A DNA stretch of 64,000 bases from Bin80 sp026709335. GTDB taxonomy: Bacteria > Bacteroidota > Rhodothermia > Rhodothermales > Bin80. The translations under genes and the position numbers were made by a program. The stretch spans positions 2,232,001-2,296,000 of the forward strand of contig OZ241385.1 in NCBI GenBank assembly GCA_965200825.1. The letters are read 5' to 3'. Shown piece by piece: positions 1 through 9,446 of this stretch (its first letter is position 1; every line of letters begins with the position of its first letter). Below the pieces are notes generated by a model. It ran no database searches, was not told the DNA's origin, and was given only the letters and a program-made list of their open reading frames with translations.

Positions 1-1053
1 CGTGTTTAGTCGATGGAGTTGACGCCCATCCACACTCTCGGCCGAAGCTCCGTTATCCGAGAGAAAAAAGATGATAGTATTGCTCAAAGAGTTCATGGAA
101 CGGAGTTGATCCACCACGCGCCCAATCCCCTGATCCATACGGTCTACCATAGCAGCATAGACAGACATTCGTAACGCCCACTCTCCCTTATCTATAGCTT
201 GCTGCCATGAAGACAAACCAGAAGTCTGGGGAGAAAGACTATGCGCACTACCAATCACGCCCAATTCAAGCATTCGTGTGAAACGCTCATGCCTCAAGGT
301 GTCCCACCCCCTATCATACCTGTGCGCATATTTAGCAATATCCTCTGGTAATGCATGTAAGGGCCAATGTGGTGCTGTATAGGAGAGGTACAGCAAAAAT
401 GGCTTGTTTGAAGTATGTGATTGAAGGAAATCCACCGCATAATCAGTGAATGCATCTGTCATATAAAACCCTGAATCCGGTGGACTCCATGGATCATCAT
501 CCAGTGCCATTTGACGGAGGCGCGGTTGATTTTCAATGATTTCATAGTAACTGCTCGCACCACTGATCAGCCCGAAATAACGCTCAAACCCCCGCATACG
601 CGGCCAATGTATGGGGCGCTCTCCAACATGCCATTTACCAGACATATACGTACTGTATCCTGCATCTTGAAGCATCTCTGCGAGTGTCACTGCCGACTCA
701 CTCAAATAGCCCTGGTATGGCCCAATCGTAAGCTCTTTGTCAACTGGAGAGACCATGGCTCCCATGCCAACTCCATGTGGATAGCGTCCCGTCAAAAGTG
801 AGGCTCTAGTGGGGCAACAACGCCCCGCATTATAGAACTGTCGAAAGCGAACCCCATTTTCAGCCAGTGAATCCAGAACCGGTGTATGAATTTCACCTCC
901 ATATGCACCTATATCCGAATACCCCAAATCATCGGCTAGAATGATCAGGATATTGGGGCGCTCCGATGACGTGTTGCAGCCGCTTGTGATCAGAATCAGT
1001 AGAAACCATACTGACGTCGTCAGGCGAACACTTAACATGCCCCTTGATAGCAT
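1..1053 (-). CDS. Arylsulfatase-type sulfatase, C-terminus outside window
   Basis: Hydrolysis of sulfate esters, probably on polysaccharide or glycan substrates, at or outside the inner membrane. Read on the reverse strand, the protein begins with a short hydrophobic segment ending in a lipobox-like ITSGC, so it is probably a lipoprotein. It continues with NILIILADDLGY, the N-terminal metal-binding signature, and with CCPTRAS, the C-x-P-x-R signature in which cysteine is converted to formylglycine. GRYPHG and SGKWHVG are further sulfatase core motifs. The reading frame is open to base 1, so roughly the last quarter or more is missing. Two in-frame ATGs are possible (1053 and 1038); the second has AAGGGG just upstream. 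The gene is divergent from the next one with only about 30 bases between them, so the two promoters must overlap. The specific substrate cannot be told. Confidence 0.9.
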   Translation of the reverse strand, partial: MLSRGMLSVRLTTSVWFLLILITSGCNTSSERPNILIILADDLGYSDIGAYGGEIHTPVLDSLAENGVRFRQFYNAGRCCPTRASLLTGRYPHGVGMGAMVSPVDKELTIGPYQGYLSESAVTLAEMLQDAGYSTYMSGKWHVGERPIHWPRMRGFERYFGLISGASSYYEIIENQPRLRQMALDDDPWSPPDSGFYMTDAFTDYAVDFLQSHTSNKPFLLYLSYTAPHWPLHALPEDIAKYAHRYDRGWDTLRHERFTRMLELGVIGSAHSLSPQTSGLSSWQQAIDKGEWALRMSVYAAMVDRMDQGIGRVVDQLRSMNSLSNTIIFFLSDNGASAESVDGRQLHRLNT

Positions 1054-1085
1054 CCTGTTAGTTACCTCTATCTGGTAGAATTCTG

Positions 1086-2360
1086 ATGGTAATGTGGTAT
1101 TTTCCACCGACAAATCGTAACAGGATCTTGCTCACTTACACAGATATAGCGCAAATTCTTGAAGAAGGACTCTGTGACAAGTTTGTACATGGTGACCGGG
1201 TTCTGGTCATTATCCCCGATGGTACACGCACAGCACCTGTCCCCGCTCTCTTTTGCCAGATCTGCAACCTTTTGCTGGACCAGGTTGCTAAACTTGATTT
1301 TCTGATTGCACTTGGAACACACCCTCCGATGAGTGAGGAAGAAATTTTGACTCATGTTGGAATTACACGCACAGAGAAACAGAAACTCTATTCCCGTGTC
1401 AACCTGTTTAATCACACATGGAAAGACCCTGAAACGCTTGTTACATTAACGACAATTTCAGCCGAAGAAGTCGGTGAAATTACTGGCGGGCTCATTCAAC
1501 ACCCCCTTCCAGTCACGGTCAATCGAAAGGTACTTGACTACACTACAGCCTTGGTATGTGGCCCTGTTTTTCCCCATGAGGTTGCAGGATTTTCTGGAGG
1601 AAACAAGTATTTTTTTCCAGGTATCAGCGGACCTGAAGTGATTGACTTTACCCATTGGGCAGGCGCTCTGGTATCCAGTAGTGCCATTATCGGCACTTAT
1701 GATACTCCAATTCGCCGGTTGATAAATCGAGCTTCAAGCGAAATTCCCTGCTCTCGCTATTTTATTAATCTAGTTGTACATGGCGACGGGTTAGCAGGAA
1801 TGTATGTAGGAAATGATAAGAACGATGCTTGGCTTCGAGCAGCCAAGCATTCTGCTGAGTTGCATATCACATGGATGCATAAACCTGTTCGCCAGGCTTT
1901 TGCGGTAATTCCATCTATGTATGATGATCTATGGACGGGAGCTAAGGGAATGTATAAGCTGGAACCTGTGATCGCAGATGGTGGGGAAATCATCCTCTTC
2001 GCTCCCCATATTTCTGAACTTTCATACACGCATGGGAAACTCCTTGATGTGATCGGTTTCCATGGTACTGAATACTTTAAAGCTAATTGGGAAACATATC
2101 GTAATTACCCTTGGACCATTCTTGCACACTCCGCTCATGTACGTGGAGCAGCCACTTATAACAACGGAATTGAAACCCCCCGAATTCGCTTAACACTGGC
2201 AAGTCAGATCTCCAAAGAACGCTGTGAGAAAGTAGGGCTGGGATATTCTGATCCAGATTTGATTGATCTCACTTGGTGGAAAAACCGCAAAGATCCAGAT
2301 TATCTTTATGTCCCCAAAGCCGGAGAGCACCTCTACAGGCTTCATCCTCAGGAGAGTTAA
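1086..2360 (+). CDS. Nickel-dependent lactate racemase family protein (LarA-like)
   Basis: LarA-family enzymes racemise or epimerise 2-hydroxyacids using a nickel-pincer cofactor. The sequence has the DGTR motif at residues 45-48, GTHPP near 77-81, and the string PHEVAGFSGGNKYFFPG starting near 163. His164, Lys174 and His190 keep exactly the spacing of the LarA histidine, cofactor-lysine and nickel-ligand histidine (10 and 16 residues), which supports a cofactor-binding enzyme. At 424 aa the length is normal for the family. No larB, larC or larE cofactor genes are nearby, so the pincer would have to be made elsewhere. Its neighbours are a hydroxyacid dehydrogenase and a lactonase, which suggests a sugar-acid rather than lactate as substrate; this is inference. 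An ATG two codons downstream (1092) is an equal start candidate. Confidence 0.85.
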   Translation: MVMWYFPPTNRNRILLTYTDIAQILEEGLCDKFVHGDRVLVIIPDGTRTAPVPALFCQICNLLLDQVAKLDFLIALGTHPPMSEEEILTHVGITRTEKQKLYSRVNLFNHTWKDPETLVTLTTISAEEVGEITGGLIQHPLPVTVNRKVLDYTTALVCGPVFPHEVAGFSGGNKYFFPGISGPEVIDFTHWAGALVSSSAIIGTYDTPIRRLINRASSEIPCSRYFINLVVHGDGLAGMYVGNDKNDAWLRAAKHSAELHITWMHKPVRQAFAVIPSMYDDLWTGAKGMYKLEPVIADGGEIILFAPHISELSYTHGKLLDVIGFHGTEYFKANWETYRNYPWTILAHSAHVRGAATYNNGIETPRIRLTLASQISKERCEKVGLGYSDPDLIDLTWWKNRKDPDYLYVPKAGEHLYRLHPQES

Positions 2361-2464
2361 TGATTAATATGGATCACAACAGTATAATCTTCCAACGATC
2401 CGATCACAGCAGTGAATTTGACAACCAATGCTTACGGTAATGTTTTCTATGAAATTCTCGTTTA

Positions 2465-2494
2465 TTTGAATAGATTGCGACTTTATTAACTTTT
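2465..2494 (+). promoter_or_regulatory. Bacteroidota-type promoter candidate
   Basis: TTTG at 2465-2468 is followed after 18 bases by TAACTTTT at 2487-2494, close to the TTTG / TAnnTTTG promoter pattern of Bacteroidota. The downstream box ends only 8 bases before the ATG at 2503, so a transcript would have a very short leader. This is pattern matching only. Confidence 0.35.
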
Positions 2495-2502
2495 TTCTCA
2501 TT

Positions 2503-3399
2503 ATGAACAAGACGATTGGATTTATTGGTCTCGGGATTATGGGTACTGGGATGGTACACAACCTTCTCAAAGCCGGATTTGAAGTACATATCTGGAATCG
2601 AACACCCTCTCGTATGATACCGATTACGGCACTCGGAGCACATGGCGCATCTTATGCATCTGATGTGGCTGCCCGATCGGATATTGTTATCCTTTGTGTT
2701 AGTGGCACTCAAGATGTTCAGGAAATCCTGTTCGGGAACAACGGAGTAGTCAAAGGCGCCAGGCCTGGATCTCTGATTATTGACACTAGCACAATCAGTC
2801 CTCAGGCAACCCTTAACATGGCAGCCCAACTCCAAAAAGCCGGTCTGCGTATGCTGGATGCGCCAATCAGTGGTGGCAGTGAGGGCGCGATCAATGGAAC
2901 GCTCAGCATTATGGTTGGAGGAGATGAAACTGACGTTCTATATGCCATGGATGTTTTTGAAGCGATGGCAAGTCGAATTACGCATGTCGGAGGAGCGGGA
3001 GCTGGGCAGATGGTGAAATTGGTAAATCAAATTCTGGTTGTAGGCACCATGCAAGCTATTTCTGAGGCACTCGTATTTGCACAGAAGGGCGGCTTGGACC
3101 TTACGAAAACGCTTGAGGCAGTTGAGCATGGAGCTGCTGGTAGCTGGATGCTCAGCAACCGAGGAAAACAGGCCATTGTGAGAGATTTCAAACCCGGATT
3201 TACTATTGATCTGCAACAGAAAGATTTACGTCTGGTTCTTGAAGCAGCGGACGCTCTAGGTACTCCCCTCCCAATGACATGTCAGATTTTTCAGTTGTAT
3301 CGCACCCTGCAAGAGCGAGGATTTGGAGATGAAGGAAACCACGCACTCGTGAAAGCACTTGAACACTTGGCAGGTATTGAAATTAACATCGCATCTTGA
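2503..3399 (+). CDS. 3-hydroxyisobutyrate dehydrogenase family NAD(P)-dependent reductase
   Basis: Beta-hydroxyacid dehydrogenase of the 3-hydroxyisobutyrate / tartronate-semialdehyde reductase (GarR) family, a cytosolic enzyme. The Rossmann motif GLGIMG is at residues 9-14. The substrate-binding segment DAPISGG is at 119-125, and the catalytic lysine lies in GAGQMVKLVNQ (Lys172). The length of 298 aa is typical. The stop codon overlaps the start of the lactonase gene (TGATG), so the two are very likely translated together. The pairing with a lactonase and a LarA homologue suggests catabolism of a sugar acid, with tartronate semialdehyde or a similar beta-hydroxyacid as possible substrate, but the sequence does not settle which. 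Confidence 0.9.
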   Translation: MNKTIGFIGLGIMGTGMVHNLLKAGFEVHIWNRTPSRMIPITALGAHGASYASDVAARSDIVILCVSGTQDVQEILFGNNGVVKGARPGSLIIDTSTISPQATLNMAAQLQKAGLRMLDAPISGGSEGAINGTLSIMVGGDETDVLYAMDVFEAMASRITHVGGAGAGQMVKLVNQILVVGTMQAISEALVFAQKGGLDLTKTLEAVEHGAAGSWMLSNRGKQAIVRDFKPGFTIDLQQKDLRLVLEAADALGTPLPMTCQIFQLYRTLQERGFGDEGNHALVKALEHLAGIEINIAS

Positions 3400-4469
3400 T
3401 GGCAACCGTATTTGTTGGTACATATACAGAGCGACTTCCGCATGTGAACGGACGGGGAGCTGGGATTTATGTCTATTCTCTCAATGAAGGAATGCTTCGA
3501 CCGGAAAGGGCATTTCGTGGCTTGCCAAACCCTTCATTCCTGACCATAGATCCTATCCGGCACCGACTCTACGCGGTGAGTGAAAGCCTTGAATATGGAG
3601 GGCTCCGCCAGGGAGCCGTGCAACCCTGGGCATGGGATTCAGATTCTAATACACTCGAGGCGCTCCATCATCTAGGCACTCGGGGTGGTGCTCCATGCTA
3701 TATCAGTGTTACGGATCATCTCCTCCTGATTGCGAATTACGTTGGTGGATCAGTGACTGCAATTCATCTGGCCGAGGACGGGGACATAGGGCAAATTGCT
3801 TCATATATGCAGCATACCGGATCAGGACCAAATTCCGTACGCCAGAAATCCCCCCACCCTCATGCTATTGTCCCGGATCCAACCGGAAAATACTGCCTCG
3901 TTCCAGACTTAGGCACCGATGAGGTGTATATCTATCATCTCAACAGGGAAAACAGGAGCTTGGTACTTGCGGGAGAAGCTATAAAAATTCACGCGGGGGC
4001 AGGACCGCGTCATCTAACGTTTCATCCTTCGGGGATGGGATATTATGTGCTGAATGAGTTGGATTCTTCCATCTCATTTCTTTCTTGGGAAAATGGGCAT
4101 TCAGAAGTTCTGCGTACAACTGACGCTCTCCCCGAGGGATATACAGGACCCCGGTCCGGTGCAGATATCCATGCCCACCCATCTGGGCGCTTTCTCTATG
4201 CATCATTGCGCGAAATTTCCGGAATTGCCTGTTTCCAAATTGCTGAAAACAGCGGGGAATTGACAGACACTGCGTGGTTTTCCACACATGGGAGAACCCC
4301 ACGAAATTTTGCCCTGGATCCACGCGGAGAGTTCTTAATTGCTGCCAATCAGGACTCAGATACTTTAGTCGTGTTCCCGATCAACAAGAAAACAGGTCAT
4401 CTGGGCGACCCGACTCAAATTATCAATATACCCAGCCCCGTCTGCATACAGATCGTGGATTTGGAATAG
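3399..4469 (+). CDS. Lactonase family beta-propeller protein (6-phosphogluconolactonase-like)
   Basis: Seven-bladed beta-propeller of the lactonase_7 / Pgl type, about 356 aa, which opens sugar lactones. It starts FVGTYTER, the usual first strand of the family. It has HPHAIVPDPTGKYCLVPDLG in the middle, containing the HPHA motif around the active site, and late repeats such as HPSGRFLYASLRE and LDPRGEFLIAANQDSDT. There is no signal peptide, so it acts in the cytosol. The ATG at 3399 overlaps the preceding stop as TGATG and is preferred over a TTG one codon upstream. Translational coupling to the dehydrogenase implies one pathway step after another. Whether the substrate is phosphorylated is unknown. 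Confidence 0.87.
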   Translation: MATVFVGTYTERLPHVNGRGAGIYVYSLNEGMLRPERAFRGLPNPSFLTIDPIRHRLYAVSESLEYGGLRQGAVQPWAWDSDSNTLEALHHLGTRGGAPCYISVTDHLLLIANYVGGSVTAIHLAEDGDIGQIASYMQHTGSGPNSVRQKSPHPHAIVPDPTGKYCLVPDLGTDEVYIYHLNRENRSLVLAGEAIKIHAGAGPRHLTFHPSGMGYYVLNELDSSISFLSWENGHSEVLRTTDALPEGYTGPRSGADIHAHPSGRFLYASLREISGIACFQIAENSGELTDTAWFSTHGRTPRNFALDPRGEFLIAANQDSDTLVVFPINKKTGHLGDPTQIINIPSPVCIQIVDLE

Positions 4470-4880
4470 AATCTCCTCTGAATCAATTGAGTGTATCACC
4501 TCCAGCTGAATATTCTGCAAATTTCTCACAAGGACTCAGATAAACTTTTCTCATCAACATCCTTGATCTTCCTGCACCCCTTTTTGCACTCGTGAAATTT
4601 GTGCAATAGACTAATCCATACGCTTTGACAAGGTCAGGCTTCTGCGCTTTACTTTGTTATGGTCTGTAGCACAGCAGCCGGAATTCTAAGCCTCGGCAGG
4701 ATGGATTCATTCCCGCGAATGACAAGCGTGCATGTGGGCATCCAGATCCAGATAAAGAGTTTTGTGCATGCATATAACGGTCTAATGAGTAAATTGAGTA
4801 AGAGACACGAGACATGCGTTCTTTTTTTTTCATTGAATCTATCAATATATAAGCCCTTCATAATTTCCAAACTTACTAGT
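4470..4880. other. Non-coding gap before the ThuA fusion gene
   Basis: About 410 bases with no convincing gene. The reading frame of the downstream gene is open back to 4659, but those 74 codons do not look like protein, and the first signal peptide begins at 4881. The gap contains the small palindromic repeat at 4776-4842. Confidence 0.6.
4776..4842 (+). repeat. Short palindromic repeat, copy 1 (about 65 bp family)
   Basis: The left end reads GGTCTAATGAG and the right end TCATTGAATCTAT, an imperfect inverted repeat. The interior (AGTAAATTGAGTAAGAGACA, then a T-run) matches the element at 34306-34370 read on its reverse strand. It looks like a small non-coding mobile or REP-like element. Confidence 0.6.
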
Positions 4881-7733
4881 ATGCAACACACGATTCGGGC
4901 ATGCCTTGCAGGATTGATCGCCTTTACCATCATTAACTTTGATGCCACTGAGGCAGTTGGTCAGCACCGCTATGAAATTCTCGTTTTCTCCAAGACAGAG
5001 GGGCTTCGCCGTAATTCCATTGAAACAGGCACGGAAACCATCAAAAAGCTTGGAGCAGAAAATAATTTTGGAGTCTTCGCAACTGAAAATGCAGATTACT
5101 TTCATTCCGACTCTTTGGAACACTATCAGGCGATCGTATTCTTAAATACAACACTGGATATACTTGATGCAGACCAAGAAGAGGCAATGATGTCCTACAT
5201 TCAGGCGGGTGGAGGATGGGTTGGCGTTCATGCTGCTACAGATACCGAATACGACTGGGAATGGTATGGTGGCTTAGTAGGCGCATATTCTTCCTCTCAC
5301 GCCGATGTACAGCCCGCAGATATTATCGTGACCGATCGCCGCCATCCATCAACCAAAGATCTTCCCCTGCTTTGGAATCACACGGACGAATGGTACAATT
5401 ATAACATCAACCCCAGAGCCAATGTACATGTGCTCGCTGTACTCAAGGAATCTTCTTACGAAGGAGGAGTCATGGGGGACGATCATCCAATCGCATGGGC
5501 TCATCACTATGACGGAGGGCGTGCATGGTACACCGGACTTGGACATACAGTGGAAAGTTACGAAGACCCCTATATGCGCTCTCATCTGTTGGGTGGAATT
5601 GAATGGGCAGCCGCAGCAGTGGAGGCAGATGTAACCGCGACCCTTGCATCAGCTTATAATGAAGTACTCCTCACAAGTGAGCTGACTGATCCCATGGAGA
5701 TAGATATCACCTCAGATGGGCGAGTGTTTATTGTTGAATGGGCAGGGGGAATCAAAATCTGGGAACCAGACACCCATGCCATGCGCGTGATCGGATGGCT
5801 ACCAGTGGACAAGAAAATTGAAGACGGCCTTCTGGGGTTAGCTCTGGATCCAAATTTTGACGAGAACTCCTGGGTCTACATCTATTATTCTGTGATTTCT
5901 GATGAGTCGGATGTCAACCGTCTGTCACGATTCGTATACGATGGTCATATGATGGACATGGACAGTGAAATTCCATTGCTGGAAATCCCGGTCCAGCGCG
6001 TCAAATGCTGTCATTCCGCCGGCTCAATCCAGTTTGATAAAGATGGACTTTTGTATCTGTCTACCGGAGATAATTCCGGGGGAGATCGTAATTCACCTGA
6101 CCCGGATTTGCGACGGATGTCAGATCAAGGCCGCACGGCTTCCAATACAAATGATCTGCGAGGCAAGATTATCAGAATCCGCCCCGAACCGGACGGGACC
6201 TACTCAATTCCCGACGGCAACCTGTTTCAGGCGGACTCTCTGCACCGCGGAGAAATTTATTCTATGGGCCATCGAAATCCATTCAGGATTTCTATTGATG
6301 ATTCCACCGGTTGGATCTATTGGGGAGATATTGGACCAGGGCTGATAGACAGCTGGGATGAATTCAATCAGGCAAAGAAACCCGGTTTTTATGGATGGCC
6401 ATACTTTACTGGCTACAACAATCCCTATACACACTATCATCTTGCAGAACAGGATTATATAGTGCCGGATGCGGCGAACCCGGTCAATGAATCCGCCTAC
6501 AATACAGGCGCACGCGAGCTTCCTCCGGCGCTTCCTGCATGGATTCGCTACTACTATGGTCCCAGTGACGAATACCCTGAACTTGGAGCTGGCGGAATCA
6601 ATCCCATGGCAGGACCTGCCTTCCGCATTGATCATGAGAATATATCCGACACTGCGTTTCCCCCCTATTACGATGGAAAAGTCATGATTTATGAATGGAT
6701 GCGAAACTGGGTTCAAATCATCACCCTCGATCAGGATGGAGCCATCCTGGAAATAGACCCGTTTCTCCCCGGAAATGACTACATCCGCCCGATGGACATT
6801 GAAGTAGGACCGGACGGCAGATTATACATCGTAGAATGGGGAGATTTGTTCTGGGGAAGCAATGCAAACGCGCAGTTGGTTCGACTGGACTACTACGGTT
6901 CTGCGGGACCACCAGAACCGATCAGCCCTGAATCACCATCAACAGCATTGCCGCTCAGCCTGGAGTGGCCCCCCGATGGCGGAATTTTTGATTTTGATTC
7001 AACCTATAGCTACCGCGTTGCAGTACATGATCAGGCACGCTCCAACGAAACATCTGTCCATCTATACAGTGGAGTTGATACATCTCCCATTCCTTTGGCT
7101 ACCTATTCTGGGGCACAGGGAGAATTTTCCATCACGCAGAATTTTCCACCTACCCCGGAAATACATTATGTAGACCGGTTTGCCCTCGTCAAAACGTGTC
7201 TGGATACTTCCTGTCATGTAATCAAAATGCAACCGCGCCTCAAGGAAGCTGAGCATGTCTCTCACGTGGTAAACTCTACTCGAGTCACTTATTCCACCCA
7301 CCCGGCAAGCAAACACTGGAGAAGCTCCGTACTAAGTTTGATGCCACTTGAAAATGGATCTCAGTTGATGTATGAACCTGTGAATTTTCATGGAATTGAT
7401 GGCCTGACGCTACGCTTTCGGGCAACTGGAAGCGGCACTCTTGAGTTTGCTGCGAATAATAGTGATTCGGTATTGACTATGATAGACGTCTCTCCCGATA
7501 CGGGTGAGCCCGTAACTCCATATCAGGCAATTAGTGTCGCTGATGTACCTGAAGACTTTCCTGGAATGGAATCTCTGGCGGCCGGAGCTTATGATAACTG
7601 GCGTGAAATATCCATTCCAATTTCCGTGAATGCGAATTCTATTACGCTGATGCTTACCTTTACGTCTGTAGAAGAGGATGCAACCCTGGAACTCGACTGG
7701 ATTCGGTTTGAGGGGATTGGTCTCAAGTATTAA
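4881..7733 (+). CDS. ThuA domain - PQQ-dependent sugar dehydrogenase-like propeller - CBM6-like fusion, exported
   Basis: A 950-residue exported protein. The ATG at 4881 starts a Sec signal peptide (residues 1-27, ending near ATEAVGQ). Residues about 30-240 are a ThuA-like domain with GGGWVGVHAATDT and the late GLGHTVESY. Residues about 255-680 are a GSDH / YliI-type six-bladed propeller that begins DPMEIDITSDGRVFIVEWAG and carries CCHSAGSIQFDKDGLLYLST, GMHRNPF-like GHRNPFRI and a final MDIEVGPDGRLYIVEWG. Roughly 800-950 resemble a CBM6-type beta-sandwich (LTLRFRATGSGTLEF ... WREISIPI). ThuA proteins have been linked to keto-sugar metabolism and the propeller to aldose oxidation, so a periplasmic sugar-oxidising role fits. 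It is followed 18 bases later by an exported TIM-barrel isomerase, probably in one operon. Confidence 0.88.
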   Translation: MQHTIRACLAGLIAFTIINFDATEAVGQHRYEILVFSKTEGLRRNSIETGTETIKKLGAENNFGVFATENADYFHSDSLEHYQAIVFLNTTLDILDADQEEAMMSYIQAGGGWVGVHAATDTEYDWEWYGGLVGAYSSSHADVQPADIIVTDRRHPSTKDLPLLWNHTDEWYNYNINPRANVHVLAVLKESSYEGGVMGDDHPIAWAHHYDGGRAWYTGLGHTVESYEDPYMRSHLLGGIEWAAAAVEADVTATLASAYNEVLLTSELTDPMEIDITSDGRVFIVEWAGGIKIWEPDTHAMRVIGWLPVDKKIEDGLLGLALDPNFDENSWVYIYYSVISDESDVNRLSRFVYDGHMMDMDSEIPLLEIPVQRVKCCHSAGSIQFDKDGLLYLSTGDNSGGDRNSPDPDLRRMSDQGRTASNTNDLRGKIIRIRPEPDGTYSIPDGNLFQADSLHRGEIYSMGHRNPFRISIDDSTGWIYWGDIGPGLIDSWDEFNQAKKPGFYGWPYFTGYNNPYTHYHLAEQDYIVPDAANPVNESAYNTGARELPPALPAWIRYYYGPSDEYPELGAGGINPMAGPAFRIDHENISDTAFPPYYDGKVMIYEWMRNWVQIITLDQDGAILEIDPFLPGNDYIRPMDIEVGPDGRLYIVEWGDLFWGSNANAQLVRLDYYGSAGPPEPISPESPSTALPLSLEWPPDGGIFDFDSTYSYRVAVHDQARSNETSVHLYSGVDTSPIPLATYSGAQGEFSITQNFPPTPEIHYVDRFALVKTCLDTSCHVIKMQPRLKEAEHVSHVVNSTRVTYSTHPASKHWRSSVLSLMPLENGSQLMYEPVNFHGIDGLTLRFRATGSGTLEFAANNSDSVLTMIDVSPDTGEPVTPYQAISVADVPEDFPGMESLAAGAYDNWREISIPISVNANSITLMLTFTSVEEDATLELDWIRFEGIGLKY

Positions 7734-7751
7734 CCATAAAACTGTAAACCC

Positions 7752-8672
7752 ATGCGTACATCTCGTCGAAATTTTTTGAGAACGGGCGCCTTGGCTGCTG
7801 CCACGCTCCCTTTTGTTGTTCCTTCTTGGGGTACCCGTGCCCCCCGAAAAGAATTATTCAAAATATCACTGGCTCAGTGGTCTCTTCATCGCTCAATTTT
7901 TGACGGTAAAATTGACAACCTGGATTTTGCCTCTATTGCCGCAGAAAATGGAATTCTGGGTCTGGAATACGTGAATCAGTTCTTCAAAGACAAAGCTGAG
8001 GACACCGATTACCTGAATGAAATGAAAAAACGTGCTGATGATTTAGACGCGACGAGTATTCTCATTATGTGTGACGGTGAAGGGAACTTGGGAGATCCTG
8101 ATGATGCGCTCCGGCGCGAATCTGTCGAGCGACATTTCAAGTGGGTAACTGCAGCCAAACACCTAGGCTGTCACTCCATTCGGGTCAATGGTTACAGTAA
8201 AGGTAGCTATGAGGAGCAAATGAAACTGGTCGCAGATGGAATGCACCAGCTCTGTGAATTTGGAGAGCAGCACGGGCTGCATATCATCATCGAAAACCAC
8301 GGCGGGTATTCAAGCAATGGCAAATGGCTTGCCGATACGATTAAAATGGCGGATCACCCACGGGCCGGAACACTCCCGGACTTCGGAAACTTCCGCATTG
8401 ATCAAGAAACAACCTATGATTCCTATCGCGGAGTGGAGGAACTCATGCCCTATGCAACCGGAGTGAGTGTGAAGACCACGGTCTTTGATGATAATGGCAA
8501 TAACCTCCCGCTAGATTATGAGCGGATGACACGGATTGTTCTGGATGCCGGCTACAATGGATACTTCGGTATTGAACATGGCCCGAAAGACCGAGAAGTG
8601 GAGGGGATCCTGGAAGTGAAGGCTGCCTTAGAGGCCGTCCACGAAACGCTCATGGCTGAGATGGAAGAATAG
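7752..8672 (+). CDS. Tat-exported sugar phosphate isomerase/epimerase-like TIM barrel
   Basis: Xylose-isomerase-like TIM barrel of 306 aa. The N-terminus SRRNFLRTGALAAATLPF is a twin-arginine signal, so the protein should be folded in the cytoplasm and exported. Candidate metal ligands sit where the family has them: Glu181 in IIIENHGG, Asp210 in LPDFGNF and Glu275 in FGIEHG. Homologues commonly accompany ThuA, Gfo/Idh/MocA and DUF1080 proteins in keto-sugar clusters, and all of these families occur in the first 17 kb here. It lies 18 bases after the ThuA fusion gene and is probably cotranscribed with it. The exact reaction (isomerase, epimerase or keto-sugar lyase) is not determinable. Confidence 0.85.
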   Translation: MRTSRRNFLRTGALAAATLPFVVPSWGTRAPRKELFKISLAQWSLHRSIFDGKIDNLDFASIAAENGILGLEYVNQFFKDKAEDTDYLNEMKKRADDLDATSILIMCDGEGNLGDPDDALRRESVERHFKWVTAAKHLGCHSIRVNGYSKGSYEEQMKLVADGMHQLCEFGEQHGLHIIIENHGGYSSNGKWLADTIKMADHPRAGTLPDFGNFRIDQETTYDSYRGVEELMPYATGVSVKTTVFDDNGNNLPLDYERMTRIVLDAGYNGYFGIEHGPKDREVEGILEVKAALEAVHETLMAEMEE

Positions 8673-9407
8673 TACCCCGGCTTGGAATCCTCTCATGATA
8701 TGGTGCAGATCCCTTTTTTGGGTCGAAAATGGTACTCAACCATGCCCCAAACCGGCCACTTCTGATGACCCTTTGACTTTTTTCTGGATCTCATCTTTCG
8801 TCTCCAGAGGCTTCTCTGCAATCTCGTGGCCCGTGTTCTAAAAATCTTCATTTTCCTCTGAAAAAGGCAGAACGGTTCGTCTTTCTGGCGACCTCACCCG
8901 TTTGGTGAATGCGGTTCATTGTTCTTTAGATCTCATAGCAGGAATTACAGACCTCTTACTGAGATTAAGGAACGGTGCCCTGTCGAGAAATTCCGTCAAC
9001 GACAGGATTCCCAAAGAGTATACCCTAAGGAATGGAGGACATTTTTGAGGTGTTTGAATCGAGTTCAGATATACATATCGAATTGAACCAAGTTGAATAA
9101 AACACGGGAATATGCGAAGCTTTCCCGCCCACAACACAAGAATTTTGTATCTGATTTTTTCACGAAAAAACTCAGATAATCCGTAGAAAATCAGGGCGCA
9201 ATCTCAATTTAAGGTCACTTACAGGCTAAAATGACCTGGTTTTGCTCAGGAATCAGTATCTTCAATTGCATGATATTGAACTCTGAATCACTGTAATTTT
9301 CAGCGAGGTAGTGGGTGGATCCGAAAACGGATATGCCAGCGACGGTGACCATACCTATGGAATTGTATACGTGATTAGTTCACATATTCATTTGACGGAT
9401 CATTGGA
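8673..9407. other. Non-coding gap
   Basis: About 735 bases with only short, unconvincing reading frames (the longest, 73 codons at 8916-9137 on the reverse strand, has no recognisable composition). I see no RNA gene or repeat in it. It separates the ThuA operon from the ATP-grasp operon and must contain the promoter of the latter. Confidence 0.5.
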
Positions 9408-9446
9408 GTGCCTGACGGCAACGCTCCTCCCCGCAATTTGGGTACT

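Noticed and set aside
4659..4880. N-terminal extension of the ThuA fusion gene
   Set aside because: The 74 extra codons run through the palindromic repeat and put the signal peptide in the interior; the start at 4881 gives a normal signal peptide.
8916..9137. 73-codon reverse-strand frame in the gap before the ATP-grasp operon
   Set aside because: No ribosome site, no protein-like composition, and no recognisable motif; it is of chance length for this base composition.
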